Assembly (NCBI GenBank): GCA_023488905.1
Contig: JAMDCQ010000018.1
Coordinates: 1-64,000 of the forward strand
Direction: 5' to 3'
Source: Candidatus Bathyarchaeota archaeon
GTDB lineage: Archaea; Thermoproteota; Bathyarchaeia; Bathyarchaeales; Bathycorpusculaceae
DNA: 64,000 bases
This document shows, in pieces, positions 8,424-16,325 of this stretch; the first letter of the stretch is position 1, and each line of letters opens with the position of its first letter. Made by a program: the position numbers and the translations under genes. A model generated the notes under the pieces. The model was not told the origin of the DNA. It ran no database searches and was given only the letters and a program-made list of their open reading frames with translations.

Positions 8424-9080
8424 ATGATACCTGTGAAGACTGGAATCGCCGGCTTCGACGAATTCCTAATGGGAGGCGTACCACCCAAAATCATATTGCT
8501 GTCGGGCGCTCCGGGGTCAGGCAACGAAGTCTTCGCAAGACAAGTCCTCTTCTACCGAGTAAAAAACTGCCCCGTCACCTACTTCACAGTCAACGCCACC
8601 GCAGAGAGCATCCGAGAAGACATGGCAGCATACGGATGGAACCTAACCTCCATCGAAGAAACCGAGGCATGGCGGTTTGAAAGCCTCAAAAACACAAAAA
8701 CAAGCGACCTAACAGAGATAATCTTAGACGAAATGAGGCAGGCAAGAGCAGTCGCCATAGACTCCCTCTCCGAGCTGCTCCTCAGCCACGACATAAAAGA
8801 CATCGTGAACCTATTGACCTCTATGACGCATCAAAACCGCAAAAGCCAAACTTTCCAGCTACTCCTCCTAACCGAGGGCATGCAGACCCCGTAGGAGGAA
8901 ACTACCATCAACCACTTCGCGGAGGGCGCCATAAACTTCGCATTAAACTGGGCGTCCGACTCAACGAGCAGGCATCTGATTATTAGGAAGATGGCGGGGA
9001 CAATTATGCCCACGCGCAGGTTAACTTATACTTTGGGCAAACGGGGCTTCATCATAGAAACAGCCATCAGAATATCCTAA
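8424..9080 (+). pseudogene. KaiC/RadA-like RecA-superfamily ATPase with in-frame TAG
   Basis: The frame from ATG 8424 encodes a KaiC-like domain opening VKTGIAGFDEFLMGGVP, but a TAG at 8892-8894 stops it after about 156 residues. The same frame then continues without interruption for 62 more codons to TAA at 9078-9080 (EETTINHFAEGAINFAL... IETAIRIS), giving the length usual for short archaeal KaiC-like ATPases (about 220 residues). The Walker A loop reads GAPGSGNE, so the invariant lysine is asparagine. I call it a nonsense-mutated gene. Readthrough or pyrrolysine insertion is possible in principle, but TAG ends at least three healthy genes in this window, which argues against it. Confidence 0.7.
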
Positions 9081-9166
9081 CCCACCCGCGCAACGTGGAT
9101 TGGTAATCAAGAGTTGCCCTTCATAATTCTATTATCCCCAAAAATAGACGTATCCATCGAAGCAAC

Positions 9167-9373
9167 ATGAAACCGATACACGAAAACTGGAGCCAACTTG
9201 CACATGACTGCATGCTAATTGTCTTTGTCTGCGGCACAATAGGTATAGCAGCAAAGTTCGTCACATTCTTCAATCAATGGGTCTATTTCCCCTCATTCCC
9301 AAACATGCTAGACGCGACGTTTCTGATCTCCGCAGTGGTTTACCTGGGCTGGAAATCACGTAGACGCCACTAA
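9167..9373 (+). CDS. small predicted membrane protein
   Basis: A 68-residue protein with two hydrophobic segments (about 17-33 and 48-62) separated by a short aromatic loop, and a basic C-terminus (WKSRRRH), which predicts a two-span inner-membrane protein. No family is recognised. It lies between the broken KaiC-like gene and a convergent flavin-binding gene, with no strong ribosome-binding site before the ATG, so its reality rests on size and membrane character only. Confidence 0.45.
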   Translation: MKPIHENWSQLAHDCMLIVFVCGTIGIAAKFVTFFNQWVYFPSFPNMLDATFLISAVVYLGWKSRRRH

Positions 9374-9444
9374 CCTCCCCCTTCAACCGGGGCCTATACT
9401 CTACAAGTTTCTTAGGGACAAAACAGTATGGTGCGTGAGGGGAG

Positions 9445-9879
9445 CTATTTTTTCCAGTTACTACCCTGCGACCACTTGTAGAAGCTGGTCGGCGTAATTT
9501 TGATAATGGGAAGATCGCCTTCTTTCCATCCGCCATCCTCAGTCTGGTACTCAGGGTACTTTTCTTTTAAGAGTTCATGGGCATAGCGGTATTCTTCGCC
9601 GTTCCACATGATTTCAGCTTCGCCCTGAACGCGGATGCCCTTGGTATTGGACCAATTGTTTTTGTCGTAATCATCAATAACCAGCGATACTTGAGGGTTG
9701 GATTCGATGTGCTCAAGTTTCGGTGTATCAGGCTCCGAGGCGAAGTAGAAGTATACGCCGTCAAAGACGGGCCAAACAGGTCTAACTACGGGTTCACAGT
9801 CTTCTGTTGCTGTTGCCAGTCGTCCAACTGGTAATTCAGATATGAAGGCTTTATCGGCTTTTGTAAGTTTTATTCCCAT
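9445..9879 (-). CDS. pyridoxamine 5'-phosphate oxidase-like FMN-binding protein
   Basis: A 144-residue split-barrel flavoprotein of the PNPOx-like superfamily. Typical features are the opening LTKADKAFISELPVGRLATAT, the strand PVVRPVWPVFDGVYFYFASE, and VSLVIDDYD, GIRVQGEAEI in the second half. Single-domain archaeal members bind FMN or F420 and reduce or oxidise small molecules; the cofactor cannot be read from sequence. The ATG at 9879 has GGTGGTC upstream and is preferred to an ATG five codons earlier. It is transcribed alone, followed by no close downstream gene. Confidence 0.8.
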   Translation of the reverse strand: MGIKLTKADKAFISELPVGRLATATEDCEPVVRPVWPVFDGVYFYFASEPDTPKLEHIESNPQVSLVIDDYDKNNWSNTKGIRVQGEAEIMWNGEEYRYAHELLKEKYPEYQTEDGGWKEGDLPIIKITPTSFYKWSQGSNWKK

Positions 9880-9990
9880 TTGACCACCAAGCATACAAAT
9901 TTAGCTGCAGAGAATACTTAATTTGTCAACCTTTAATACTTAATGCTTCTGTGCTCCAGCAGTAAATGCGATACTAAAGCAGCTGCAGAT

Positions 9991-10828
9991 TTATTTTTGG
10001 CAGCGAAGGCAAAGGTATACCTGTCCACCGCCGAAAGATAGCTTCTCAATGTCGCTGCCGCATGATGTGCAGATTTTATCTTTCATGTTCGGTCCCATGG
10101 TTGGAACGTAGCTGCCTTGTTTGCCGTAGAGGTCAACAAACTGGTCTTTGCCGCCTAACCGGATTCTTTGCTGAACCACAAATTGCAACGCACCAAAAAG
10201 GGCATGTTGTTCGGCGTCTGTGAGTTCTGAGGCTTTTCTTTTCGGGTACAGGCCTGCACGGTAGATTATATCTTGGAATGCACTGTTGCCCAGCCCCACA
10301 ACGATTGCGTCTTTCCCAACCAGCACCGTTTTTAGGTTAACATTTCTGTCCACAAGTTCCTTTGAGAAGCGCTCAAAAGTGAATTCGCCATCGATTGGTG
10401 AAGCGGTAGCGGAGAAATCTCGATGATAAACGTAGCTTTGCTCAAGCTCATTGTCGCCTCGCGCTTGGATGATGCCCATGCCCGTAACGTAACTGTCAGA
10501 GTTGTTTTGTCGCCAAAGTCAAGTTTCAGCGTGAACTTGGAGGGTACCGCGGCGTCTTTGGGGTGGTAGAGGATTACTCCGCCGTATTCTGGGGCAAGTA
10601 ACAGGTTTTGTGCTCCATCCAGCTTACTCGTATGGTGTTTCCTCTGGAAACCACGGGTTCAATCTTGTGACCGCAAAGTTGCTGGAAATCTGAGCGGTAA
10701 GTGTTTATGAAGCCTAAGTCTTGGTATTTCGTGCAGTTCTGAAGACTAAATGCCGAAACTTGTTTTCCGATGAGTTCTGTGTTCATTTGTTTGGTGAGTA
10801 TGTATGCTTCGGGGAGTTCAACACTCAA
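9991..10828 (-). pseudogene. Fpg/Nei-type DNA glycosylase broken by two frameshifts
   Basis: Three frames together encode a single Fpg/Nei-like protein of about 278 residues. The N-terminus (TTG at 10828, SVELPEAYILTKQM) runs to about 10630, where one base appears lost: the next frame then gives KLDGAQNLLLAPEYGG as expected. Near 10490 another one-base loss moves to the frame giving GMGIIQARGDNELEQSYVY and the rest. The C-terminus has the family zinc finger, C-x2-C-x16-C-x2-C. Residue 2 is Ser, not the catalytic Pro of Fpg/Nei (PELPE), so even the intact protein may lack classical lyase chemistry. Base-excision repair of oxidised bases would be the ancestral role. Confidence 0.8.
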
Positions 10829-10877
10829 AGTCAGCCACCAATAGTCAATGGTCAGAGGCTGTATCTTAGGTTTTTGT

Positions 10878-11060
10878 TTAAGCCGGTTTTGAAGTCACAT
10901 ACACTGTTACTGCAATTGCCACAAAAACAAGCCCACCCACAGGCAGAAACACTCCGAACAGTACATCACCGATTTTATCTGCAAACAAAAACATGTAAAC
11001 TGCGGAAATAACTGCAACCGATAGCCAACAACTGGCGACTGTTACACTTTTGTAGTCCAA
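10878..11060 (-). CDS. small two-span membrane protein, tentative
   Basis: A 60-residue frame with two strong hydrophobic segments (about 8-27 and 32-55) connected by ADKIGD. It begins with TTG and has no good ribosome-binding site, so translation is uncertain. It sits between the broken glycosylase gene and the divergently transcribed corA. No family recognised. Confidence 0.35.
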   Translation of the reverse strand: MDYKSVTVASCWLSVAVISAVYMFLFADKIGDVLFGVFLPVGGLVFVAIAVTVYVTSKPA

Positions 11061-11097
11061 AGGGGGTCAGCTCTCCCTATCGTTCTATCGACTTAGC

Positions 11098-11107
11098 TAT
11101 TTATAGC
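11098..11107 (+). promoter_or_regulatory. TATA-box-like element upstream of corA
   Basis: CTATTTATAG lies about 75 bp before the corA ATG, implying a leader of about 45-50 bases. Confidence 0.4.
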
Positions 11108-11177
11108 TTAAAAAGAGCCCAATGCTCTATGGTAGACAGCAAAAATCTAATATCCTTAGCTAAACGCATCATAATAT

Positions 11178-12143
11178 ATGATCCGTCTTGTTCAGTTGGG
11201 CAACAACATCGAAAACATTATCCAGCCCGAAGAACTGAAAAAACAAAGCTTAGATAACGTGTGGCTGGAACTAGTTGAACCCACCTCAGATGAGTTGCAA
11301 GCCATAGCCGACGCCACTGAGTTGCCAATTAACTTTTTGAGGCTACCCAAAACAGGCGGCGTAGTCGAATTACGCCTTGAACTGGGTTTTAACATAATTA
11401 ATTTTCTGGTTATGCAGGATGTTGCTTCAACAAAAAAGGCTAATCCCCTTATAATGGCGTTCTCAAAAAATTTCCTCGTAACCGTCGCATGCCCAGAAAC
11501 AGAGTCGATAATCAAAAATGCGAAAGAGCGCATGAGCAGAACCAAAATTGATCCACCCTCGCAAGTCACTTACTACATCATTGACGAAGTTGTTGCCCAC
11601 CATTACACCCACATAGAAAAACTTGAAAATCTAACCTCTAAAATTGAAGAGGAAGTCGTCGAGAAAACCACTCCTGAAACGCTCAAAAAAATCTTCAAAC
11701 TAAAATCCAACATGATTAGCTTTAACAAAGTGCTCTGGTACGAGCGTGGCCTCGTTTTCAAACTTCACAAATGCGATGATAGTTGCATGGTTTCGAAGGC
11801 ACGTCAACTATTCGAAAACACACATGAAGATTTAACCAGACAAATAGACATCGTGGAAACATATCGGGAAATCCTCTCCGACGCCATAAACGTGCATCTT
11901 TCCGCGACTTCAAACAAAATTAACTTCTCCATTAACAGCTTAACAATCGTCATATTCTACTTGACAATCGTTACTACAGTAACATCTTTTCCTAACACCA
12001 TCGCCACCTTCTTTGGCATATCCCAATTCGGCAACACAGACATCTTCATAGTTACTGCGGCACTGTTAGCGTCGATACTTCTACCCTTTATTTGGCTATG
12101 GAGAAAGAAGTGGTTAAGCATCAAAACGGCTCTGAGGCAGTAA
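11178..12143 (+). CDS. corA: CorA-family divalent-cation transporter lacking GMN
   Basis: A 321-residue CorA-like protein: a cytoplasmic N-terminal alpha/beta domain (residues about 1-120), a long helical stalk (about 150-250, rich in Glu and Lys), and two C-terminal membrane spans (about 258-280 and 292-311) with a basic end (WRKKWLSIK). In classical CorA the first span ends in GMN, which forms the selectivity filter; here the corresponding FFGIS-QFG sequence lacks it. Members without GMN exist and may use other ions or be exporters, so magnesium specificity should not be assumed. The 3' end overlaps the following membrane-protein gene if that gene starts upstream. Confidence 0.82.
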   Translation: MIRLVQLGNNIENIIQPEELKKQSLDNVWLELVEPTSDELQAIADATELPINFLRLPKTGGVVELRLELGFNIINFLVMQDVASTKKANPLIMAFSKNFLVTVACPETESIIKNAKERMSRTKIDPPSQVTYYIIDEVVAHHYTHIEKLENLTSKIEEEVVEKTTPETLKKIFKLKSNMISFNKVLWYERGLVFKLHKCDDSCMVSKARQLFENTHEDLTRQIDIVETYREILSDAINVHLSATSNKINFSINSLTIVIFYLTIVTTVTSFPNTIATFFGISQFGNTDIFIVTAALLASILLPFIWLWRKKWLSIKTALRQ

Positions 12144-12616
12144 GCTTGAGCAACCGCTCTGTGCCGCCAACTTTTAGGGGCAGAAGCTTAGGTATCACAA
12201 CCTTAGTTGCAGTGCAGTTGCTAATCGGTGTCATTCATGTTTTCTTTGGTGCCTTGCTCTTTGTGTTCGAAGACTTTTCTATTCTTCCCATAACCGTCGC
12301 ATACGATGTTTACACGTTAGTCTATGGGTTGCTGGTTCTGGTTTTCGCCGTTTTGTTGTGGCAGGGCAAAAAGGCAGGGTGGATTGGTACGGTTGCGGTT
12401 TCGTTGTTTGTTATCGCCGCCGATTCTTTGACGCTTCTGGATTTGCCAAGTATCCCTGGCATCCCTAAGGCGCCGGCAATTGCGGAGATAGCTTATAGCG
12501 TTGTTGTGATTGGTTACTTGATTCAACTTTATGTACGTAAAAGATTTTGTTTTGGCGACCTTAACTCCAATATGGCAAAAACCCAAGGTAGTTCACAAGA
12601 AACAACGCCGATTTGA
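12098..12616 (+). CDS. four-span membrane protein
   Basis: A protein of up to 172 residues with four predicted membrane helices (ITTLVAVQLLIGVIHVFFGA, YTLVYGLLVLVFAVLLW, IGTVAVSLFVIAADSLTLL, IAEIAYSVVVIGYLIQLYV) and short hydrophilic ends. Similar small multispan proteins are common in archaea and unassigned. The ATG at 12098 overlaps corA by 46 bases; a TTG at 12146, just after the corA stop, is an alternative that removes 16 poorly conserved-looking residues. Either way it is likely co-transcribed with corA. Confidence 0.65.
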   Translation: MEKEVVKHQNGSEAVSLSNRSVPPTFRGRSLGITTLVAVQLLIGVIHVFFGALLFVFEDFSILPITVAYDVYTLVYGLLVLVFAVLLWQGKKAGWIGTVAVSLFVIAADSLTLLDLPSIPGIPKAPAIAEIAYSVVVIGYLIQLYVRKRFCFGDLNSNMAKTQGSSQETTPI

Positions 12617-12690
12617 GGCATCTGTTGCGGGACAGCTACAGTCACAATCGTTTATACAGGCAGCCACCCTAAACCTTGTAGGTGAAATTT

Positions 12691-13071
12691 TTGGATAAAG
12701 TATTACATTTTGAAATCCCGGTAGACAACCTTGAGCGAGCCAAAAACTTTTACAAAACAGCATTCAATTGGCTGATTAGTCCTGTTCCAGAACTCCAATA
12801 CACCCTCCTCGGAACGGTGGAAGTTGATCAGATGAACATGCCTAAAGAGGCAGGTGCCATAAACGGCGGTATGATGCAGCGCAGCGACAAAATCAAAACC
12901 CCCGTGCTAACAATCGGCGTAGAAAACATCGACGACGCCATAAAGAAAGTTGAAAGCTTAGGCGGCAAAATCGTGCAAGGCAAAATGGAAGTCCCAAACA
13001 TGGGCATAACAGCATATTTCCAAGACACCGAAGGCAACGTTTTAGGTCTCTGGCAGGCGCTCAGGCGCTAA
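12691..13071 (+). CDS. VOC-family (glyoxalase/bleomycin-resistance fold) protein
   Basis: A 126-residue single VOC domain. The opening VLHFEIPVDNLERAKNFY is typical, followed by a central ING-GMMQR segment, VENIDDAIKKVESLGGKIVQGK, and the closing AYFQDTEGNVLGLWQ, where the Glu of DTEGN is the usual metal ligand. VOC proteins include glyoxalases, epimerases and resistance proteins; a specific reaction is not predictable. I place the start at TTG 12691 with GGTGA five bases upstream; GTG 12682 is an alternative. It is convergent with the molybdopterin oxidoreductase gene. Confidence 0.85.
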   Translation: MDKVLHFEIPVDNLERAKNFYKTAFNWLISPVPELQYTLLGTVEVDQMNMPKEAGAINGGMMQRSDKIKTPVLTIGVENIDDAIKKVESLGGKIVQGKMEVPNMGITAYFQDTEGNVLGLWQALRR

Positions 13072-13083
13072 GCTGTTTTAGGG

Positions 13084-13752
13084 TTATCGGAGGGTTGCAT
13101 TGTTGGGGTAGCCGCGGCTCTCCCAGTAACCCAAATAGTCGGGGTTAGCGGTTAACTCGATTTGCGTTATCCATTTGATCCATTTGTAGCCGTATTGGCT
13201 TTCCGCGACGAGTTCGAAGGGGAAGCCCCGTTCAGGCGGCAACTCTAACCCATTCATTTTGTAGGCAATCAGGATGCTGTTGTCGGTAATGTAGTCTAGC
13301 GGCAGGGAGGTTGAGTAACCGTCGTAGGCATAGAAAATCGCAGCCACAGCAGAAGAATTAACTTCCGCCTCTTTTAGCAAGTCATCCACTAGAAAGCCCT
13401 CCCACAAAATGTCCACTGACCAGCCCTCCACACAATGCAAAGTAACTACCTTTTCGTACTTCTGGAACTTAGCCAAAACCTCCTCGTAAGTGTACTCTAC
13501 TGTTTTGTTCACGAACCCCGTGATTTGCAAGCGATAAGTTGAAGCGTTGACAGTTTGTGGCCCCCTTATCGAGTTTTCCCGGAAATCTCCGATGGAGGAG
13601 AGGTCTTGGCATTGGTAGTTTTGGATTTCTTCGGGGTAGAGCTTCTTTGGTTTATTCTGCTCAGCGTAGTAGATGCCGAAAAGGAGCAGGGCTATGAGCA
13701 TGATTGCGAAAGAGAATGCGATTATTTGCGGGAGACGCTTTTGCTTCTCCAT
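13084..13752 (-). CDS. membrane-anchored molybdopterin-dependent oxidoreductase
   Basis: A 222-residue protein of the sulfite oxidase/YedY molybdopterin fold. An N-terminal membrane anchor (residues about 8-27) places the catalytic domain outside. The Mo ligand is the cysteine of TLHCVEGW, followed by the family segment FLVDDLLKEA. Later SLPLDYITDN, PPERGFPFELVAESQYGYKWIKW match the conserved cofactor-binding end. It is shorter than full sulfite oxidases because it lacks the dimerisation domain and any haem domain, as in YedY-like reductases. A cytochrome partner is not encoded nearby. Substrate unknown; protein methionine sulfoxide or small S-oxides are inferences from YedY. Confidence 0.82.
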   Translation of the reverse strand: MEKQKRLPQIIAFSFAIMLIALLLFGIYYAEQNKPKKLYPEEIQNYQCQDLSSIGDFRENSIRGPQTVNASTYRLQITGFVNKTVEYTYEEVLAKFQKYEKVVTLHCVEGWSVDILWEGFLVDDLLKEAEVNSSAVAAIFYAYDGYSTSLPLDYITDNSILIAYKMNGLELPPERGFPFELVAESQYGYKWIKWITQIELTANPDYLGYWESRGYPNNATLR

Positions 13753-13821
13753 GTTTATCAAATAAAAATCGTAAACGGCTTCCTTTAAAGGTGTTTACGA
13801 AAATTAAAAAAGGAAAAAGAA

Positions 13822-14238
13822 CTACGTTGGAGCAGCTTTTTGTTTTAACGTGCCCAGATAGCTTGGGAGGCTTTCGATACATTGCACTTCCCGAGCAACC
13901 AACCCTTGAAGCTCACGCCACCACCTAACATTCACCTTAACCTTGCTACGCTCCAAATCCCGCTGCAAGCGCGTGGTGCCTTCTTTACCGCGGCGATCGT
14001 AATCCAGTAGAAGAACAACCTCGGCGACACCCAGTTCCTCTATCTCCTGAATCATATCAAGAAACGATTTGCCTCCGGTTTTGAGGGTTAAAACTTTGCC
14101 GTTGATACCTAACCCGTAGAGGGCGCGGGCGTCCTTTACCCCCTCAACAATGATGGGTTTGCCTTTGGCTGCATCTTCGGAGAGTTTAGCTATGATTTCT
14201 TCGATTTTTTCTAATCTCTCTTTGAGGCGAGTCGACAA
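13822..14238 (-). CDS. Toprim-domain protein
   Basis: A 138-residue small Toprim protein. The domain opens with PIIVEGVKDARALYGLGI (the catalytic Glu in IVEG) and continues to VVLLLDYDRRGKEGTTRL (the DxD-type metal site). Stand-alone archaeal Toprim proteins of this size resemble RNase M5 and the small DnaG-like group; none is well characterised. Its start TTG is 5 bases after the tyrS stop, so it is translated with tyrS; the pairing suggests a role connected to RNA or translation, which is an inference. The N-terminus forms a short coiled coil (LKERLEKIEEIIAKLSE). Confidence 0.82.
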   Translation of the reverse strand: MSTRLKERLEKIEEIIAKLSEDAAKGKPIIVEGVKDARALYGLGINGKVLTLKTGGKSFLDMIQEIEELGVAEVVLLLDYDRRGKEGTTRLQRDLERSKVKVNVRWWRELQGLVAREVQCIESLPSYLGTLKQKAAPT

Positions 14239-14243
14239 GGACT

Positions 14244-15332
14244 TTACCTTGTGATTTTTGCCTGACGAACCACTTCTAAGCAGTCTTTTGCTTCCTTATT
14301 GTTTTCGAAGTAACATCGCACGGGTTCAAGGATTTTACCCAATTCCGCTGCAACACCGTTTTTGAGGTCCATCGGATGCAGCTTGCCCTCGGTGTAGGCT
14401 CCTTCTAGTGCTTGGAAACTCTCGAATGCTACGGTTCCGCCGAATTTGGCTGGGCGCTCAATGGTGAAGACTGGTTTTTCTCGGAAGATGATGTAGCGGC
14501 AGATGTCCATTATGGGGTTGTATTTGACGGTTTTTTCTGGGCAAAAGGCTTTGGACATTTTCTGCTTGATTTCCTCTGGAGTATCGTAGATGAAGATGCA
14601 TGTGTCGGGTTTGCTCTTAGACATCTTGGCTGATGCTATGGCTTCGCGTTCTTGCCCCTCTGGAATTGGCCAAACAGCGGGTTTAGCTAAGCCCTGCAGC
14701 AGGTGATGATGTATACAGACGGGTTTCCAGTACCCGATTTTTTCGCCAATTTCCCTGCCGACCATGTTGGCTTTACGTTGATCCATGCCGAGCTGGCACA
14801 TCTTGACGTTCATTTCAAAAATGTCCGCGACCTGCATCGGGGTATAGAGGTAATCGCTGACGTAGTGGGCTTCGCCTTCTTTTCGACCAGCAATCTCCAG
14901 TGTGCGCGTGGTTCTTGCGATGGTGAGTTCTTTAGCGATTTTTACTGTTTTCGCCCAGTAATCGATGTCCTTGTAGAGTTCGTCAGAGTAGATGAATTCG
15001 ACTTTGTCGCCGGGGACGCCCAGTGCGAGCCAGCTGTGGCGGAAGAGGTCTGCGGCTTTGCGGATGAGTTCGCGGTCGCCGCCCAATTTATTGTTCAGCC
15101 ACGCATGCCATGTGGCGAGGAAGGCTTTGAAGTGTATGCCTGCTTCGGCGAAGTCTTTCATTTTGTAAGCGCAGATGACGCCTGTTCCCAGATGTGCAAG
15201 CCCTGAGGGTTCCCAGCCGTTGTAGGCGATGGGGTGCTCCTCTTTTTCCAGCAGGGCGCGTAGGTCTTCTGGGGTTACGACTTCTTCGGTTGGCGGTCTG
15301 CAAATAAGTTCAATTTTTCGCTCAATATCCAC
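14244..15332 (-). CDS. tyrS: tyrosyl-tRNA synthetase, archaeal type
   Basis: A 362-residue class I synthetase that charges tRNA-Tyr. The signature corresponding to HIGH is HLGTG at residues 48-51 in EPSGLAHLGTG, and the second signature is a perfect KMSKS at 236-240. The insert lacking the bacterial S4 domain and the compact size fit the archaeal/eukaryotic type. The segments TPMQVADIF and LGMDQRKANM contact tyrosine and tRNA in this family. It is preceded by a TATA-like box at 15374-15382 and followed by the Toprim gene, 5 bases later. Confidence 0.95.
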   Translation of the reverse strand: MDIERKIELICRPPTEEVVTPEDLRALLEKEEHPIAYNGWEPSGLAHLGTGVICAYKMKDFAEAGIHFKAFLATWHAWLNNKLGGDRELIRKAADLFRHSWLALGVPGDKVEFIYSDELYKDIDYWAKTVKIAKELTIARTTRTLEIAGRKEGEAHYVSDYLYTPMQVADIFEMNVKMCQLGMDQRKANMVGREIGEKIGYWKPVCIHHHLLQGLAKPAVWPIPEGQEREAIASAKMSKSKPDTCIFIYDTPEEIKQKMSKAFCPEKTVKYNPIMDICRYIIFREKPVFTIERPAKFGGTVAFESFQALEGAYTEGKLHPMDLKNGVAAELGKILEPVRCYFENNKEAKDCLEVVRQAKITR

Positions 15333-15373
15333 GTAGCTTCAGCTCTATTTCTTGATAGCTTAGTATTGTTGGT

Positions 15374-15382
15374 GATTTAAGA
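15374..15382 (-). promoter_or_regulatory. TATA-box-like element for tyrS
   Basis: On the minus strand TCTTAAATC lies about 42-50 bp before the tyrS ATG, appropriate for a transcript with a very short leader. Confidence 0.4.
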
Positions 15383-15431
15383 ATTTACTCGGATATTAAA
15401 ACTAATTCAAGTCTTAAGGGGGTAAGGTGCA

Positions 15432-15821
15432 TTAAAGCCATTGGGTTTTGATTTCTTTTATCTGCTGGAAATGGGGGTCATCTGAAATGCAGACAGCTTT
15501 TAGGATGAACGCTGTAGCGGCAATCATGCTGTCTCCCATCGGCAGGTCGTATTTGTGTCTAAATTCAGCTGAGATTTGGGCTATTTGTTCATCAACGGGT
15601 ATTATTTCAAAGTCTTGCTTTAAATATTCAATTTTATGTTTGGCGATTTCCCGACCTTCATTAGCTAATGTAAGCTTATAGAGTTCATGTATAACAACTG
15701 TTGAAACGTATTTTTCATTTCGTTTCTTTTCAATTTGGATTTTTTTCTTCAATACTTCGTTCCTTGAGTTGTATAACGTATCAAAGAATCTTGTGTCGTA
15801 TACCGCTCTATTCATCTTCAT
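15432..15821 (-). CDS. vapC: VapC-type PIN-domain ribonuclease toxin
   Basis: A 129-residue PIN domain. Acidic residues for metal binding are in VYDTRFF (Asp near position 9), STVVIHELYK (Glu), MGDSMIAATA (Asp) and SDDPHF (Asp), the standard VapC pattern. It overlaps the upstream antitoxin gene by 14 bases, an arrangement usual for vapBC. In-frame ATGs at 15821 and 15815 are both possible. Toxins of this family cleave tRNA or rRNA when freed from antitoxin. Confidence 0.9.
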   Translation of the reverse strand: MKMNRAVYDTRFFDTLYNSRNEVLKKKIQIEKKRNEKYVSTVVIHELYKLTLANEGREIAKHKIEYLKQDFEIIPVDEQIAQISAEFRHKYDLPMGDSMIAATAFILKAVCISDDPHFQQIKEIKTQWL

Positions 15822-16038
15822 GCCTGAGTTTGTCTAGTTGTTTGTTTAATTCTTCGGCGGTTACATAGTCTGCGTATGCGCCTATCATATCCCATATTGA
15901 CTTTTTAGGCTTCAGAAGTATGCCGTCTTCGGTATCAAGCACTGCAAGTCTTGTGCCTTTTTCTATTTTGTATTTTTTTCGGAGGCTAATGGGGATGGTT
16001 GTTTGACCTTTCTCTGTAACTGTCACTTCGCTTTCCAA
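15808..16038 (-). CDS. vapB: VapB-type AbrB-fold antitoxin
   Basis: A 76-residue antitoxin. The N-terminus (VTVTEKGQTTIPISLRKKYKIEKGTRLAVLD) is a SpoVT/AbrB swapped-hairpin DNA-binding domain; the C-terminus (AYADYVTAEELNKQLDKLR) is the helix that would wrap around the PIN toxin. It autoregulates such operons in known cases. A TATA-like sequence within 16089-16098 is suitable for either strand and could serve this operon as well as the divergent structured region. Confidence 0.9.
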   Translation of the reverse strand: MESEVTVTEKGQTTIPISLRKKYKIEKGTRLAVLDTEDGILLKPKKSIWDMIGAYADYVTAEELNKQLDKLRHEDE

Positions 16039-16090
16039 CTTGAAACCTCATTCTTACTTGGTATAGTTCTTACTTTCTTAAAAATCTTAC

Positions 16091-16098
16091 ATTTAAGA
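16091..16098. promoter_or_regulatory. bidirectional TATA-like element
   Basis: ATTTAAGA is about 22-25 bp upstream of the predicted 5' end of the structured RNA on the plus strand and about 55 bp upstream of vapB on the minus strand. Confidence 0.35.
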
Positions 16099-16112
16099 GG
16101 TAAACTTTTTCG

Positions 16113-16325
16113 CGGGCGGTTTGTCTCCCATCGTAACCTAACACTTCACCTCATAGCTGAGCGTCGCTTTAAGCTTGGTGGAGCTCTCTCGGCGTGGGAT
16201 GTTATGCCCGTGCCCACCGTGTCCCATGTTTGGGTGAACCCTTCGTCACGGCGGCGCAAGCTTTGTGGGTCTTGCAGCTCTGTTGGGTCCGTCGTCATGG
16301 GTGGATTTAGCCGGTGGGAGACTGT
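16113..16325 (+). ncRNA. candidate structured RNA, family not recognised
   Basis: This GC-rich block between AT-rich flanks has a closing helix of 11 base pairs: GTCTCCCATCG (16123-16133) pairs with CGGTGGGAGAC (16312-16322), with one G-U. Inside lie at least four further short stems: 16194-16198 with 16213-16217; 16218-16221 with 16247-16250, enclosing 16223-16226 with 16231-16234; and 16256-16260 with 16271-16275. A TATA-like box is 20-odd bases upstream of its 5' end. I looked for SRP RNA and RNase P RNA signatures (GGAAG/AGCAG, GAGGAAAGTCC) on both strands and did not find them. A 65-codon minus-strand frame overlaps it but has no recognised homology. Confidence 0.5.

Noticed and set aside
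8424-9080. Pyrrolysine-encoding TAG
   Set aside because: TAG ends several well-supported genes in the window (for example at 5628, 7982, 31699), so reassignment is unlikely; kept only as an alternative.
14412-15206. Plus-strand ORFs inside tyrS
   Set aside because: Shadows of a certain gene on the other strand; no family match.
16123-16322. SRP RNA or RNase P RNA
   Set aside because: Neither the GGAAG/AGCAG S-domain motif nor GAGGAAAGTCC was found on either strand; left as unassigned RNA.
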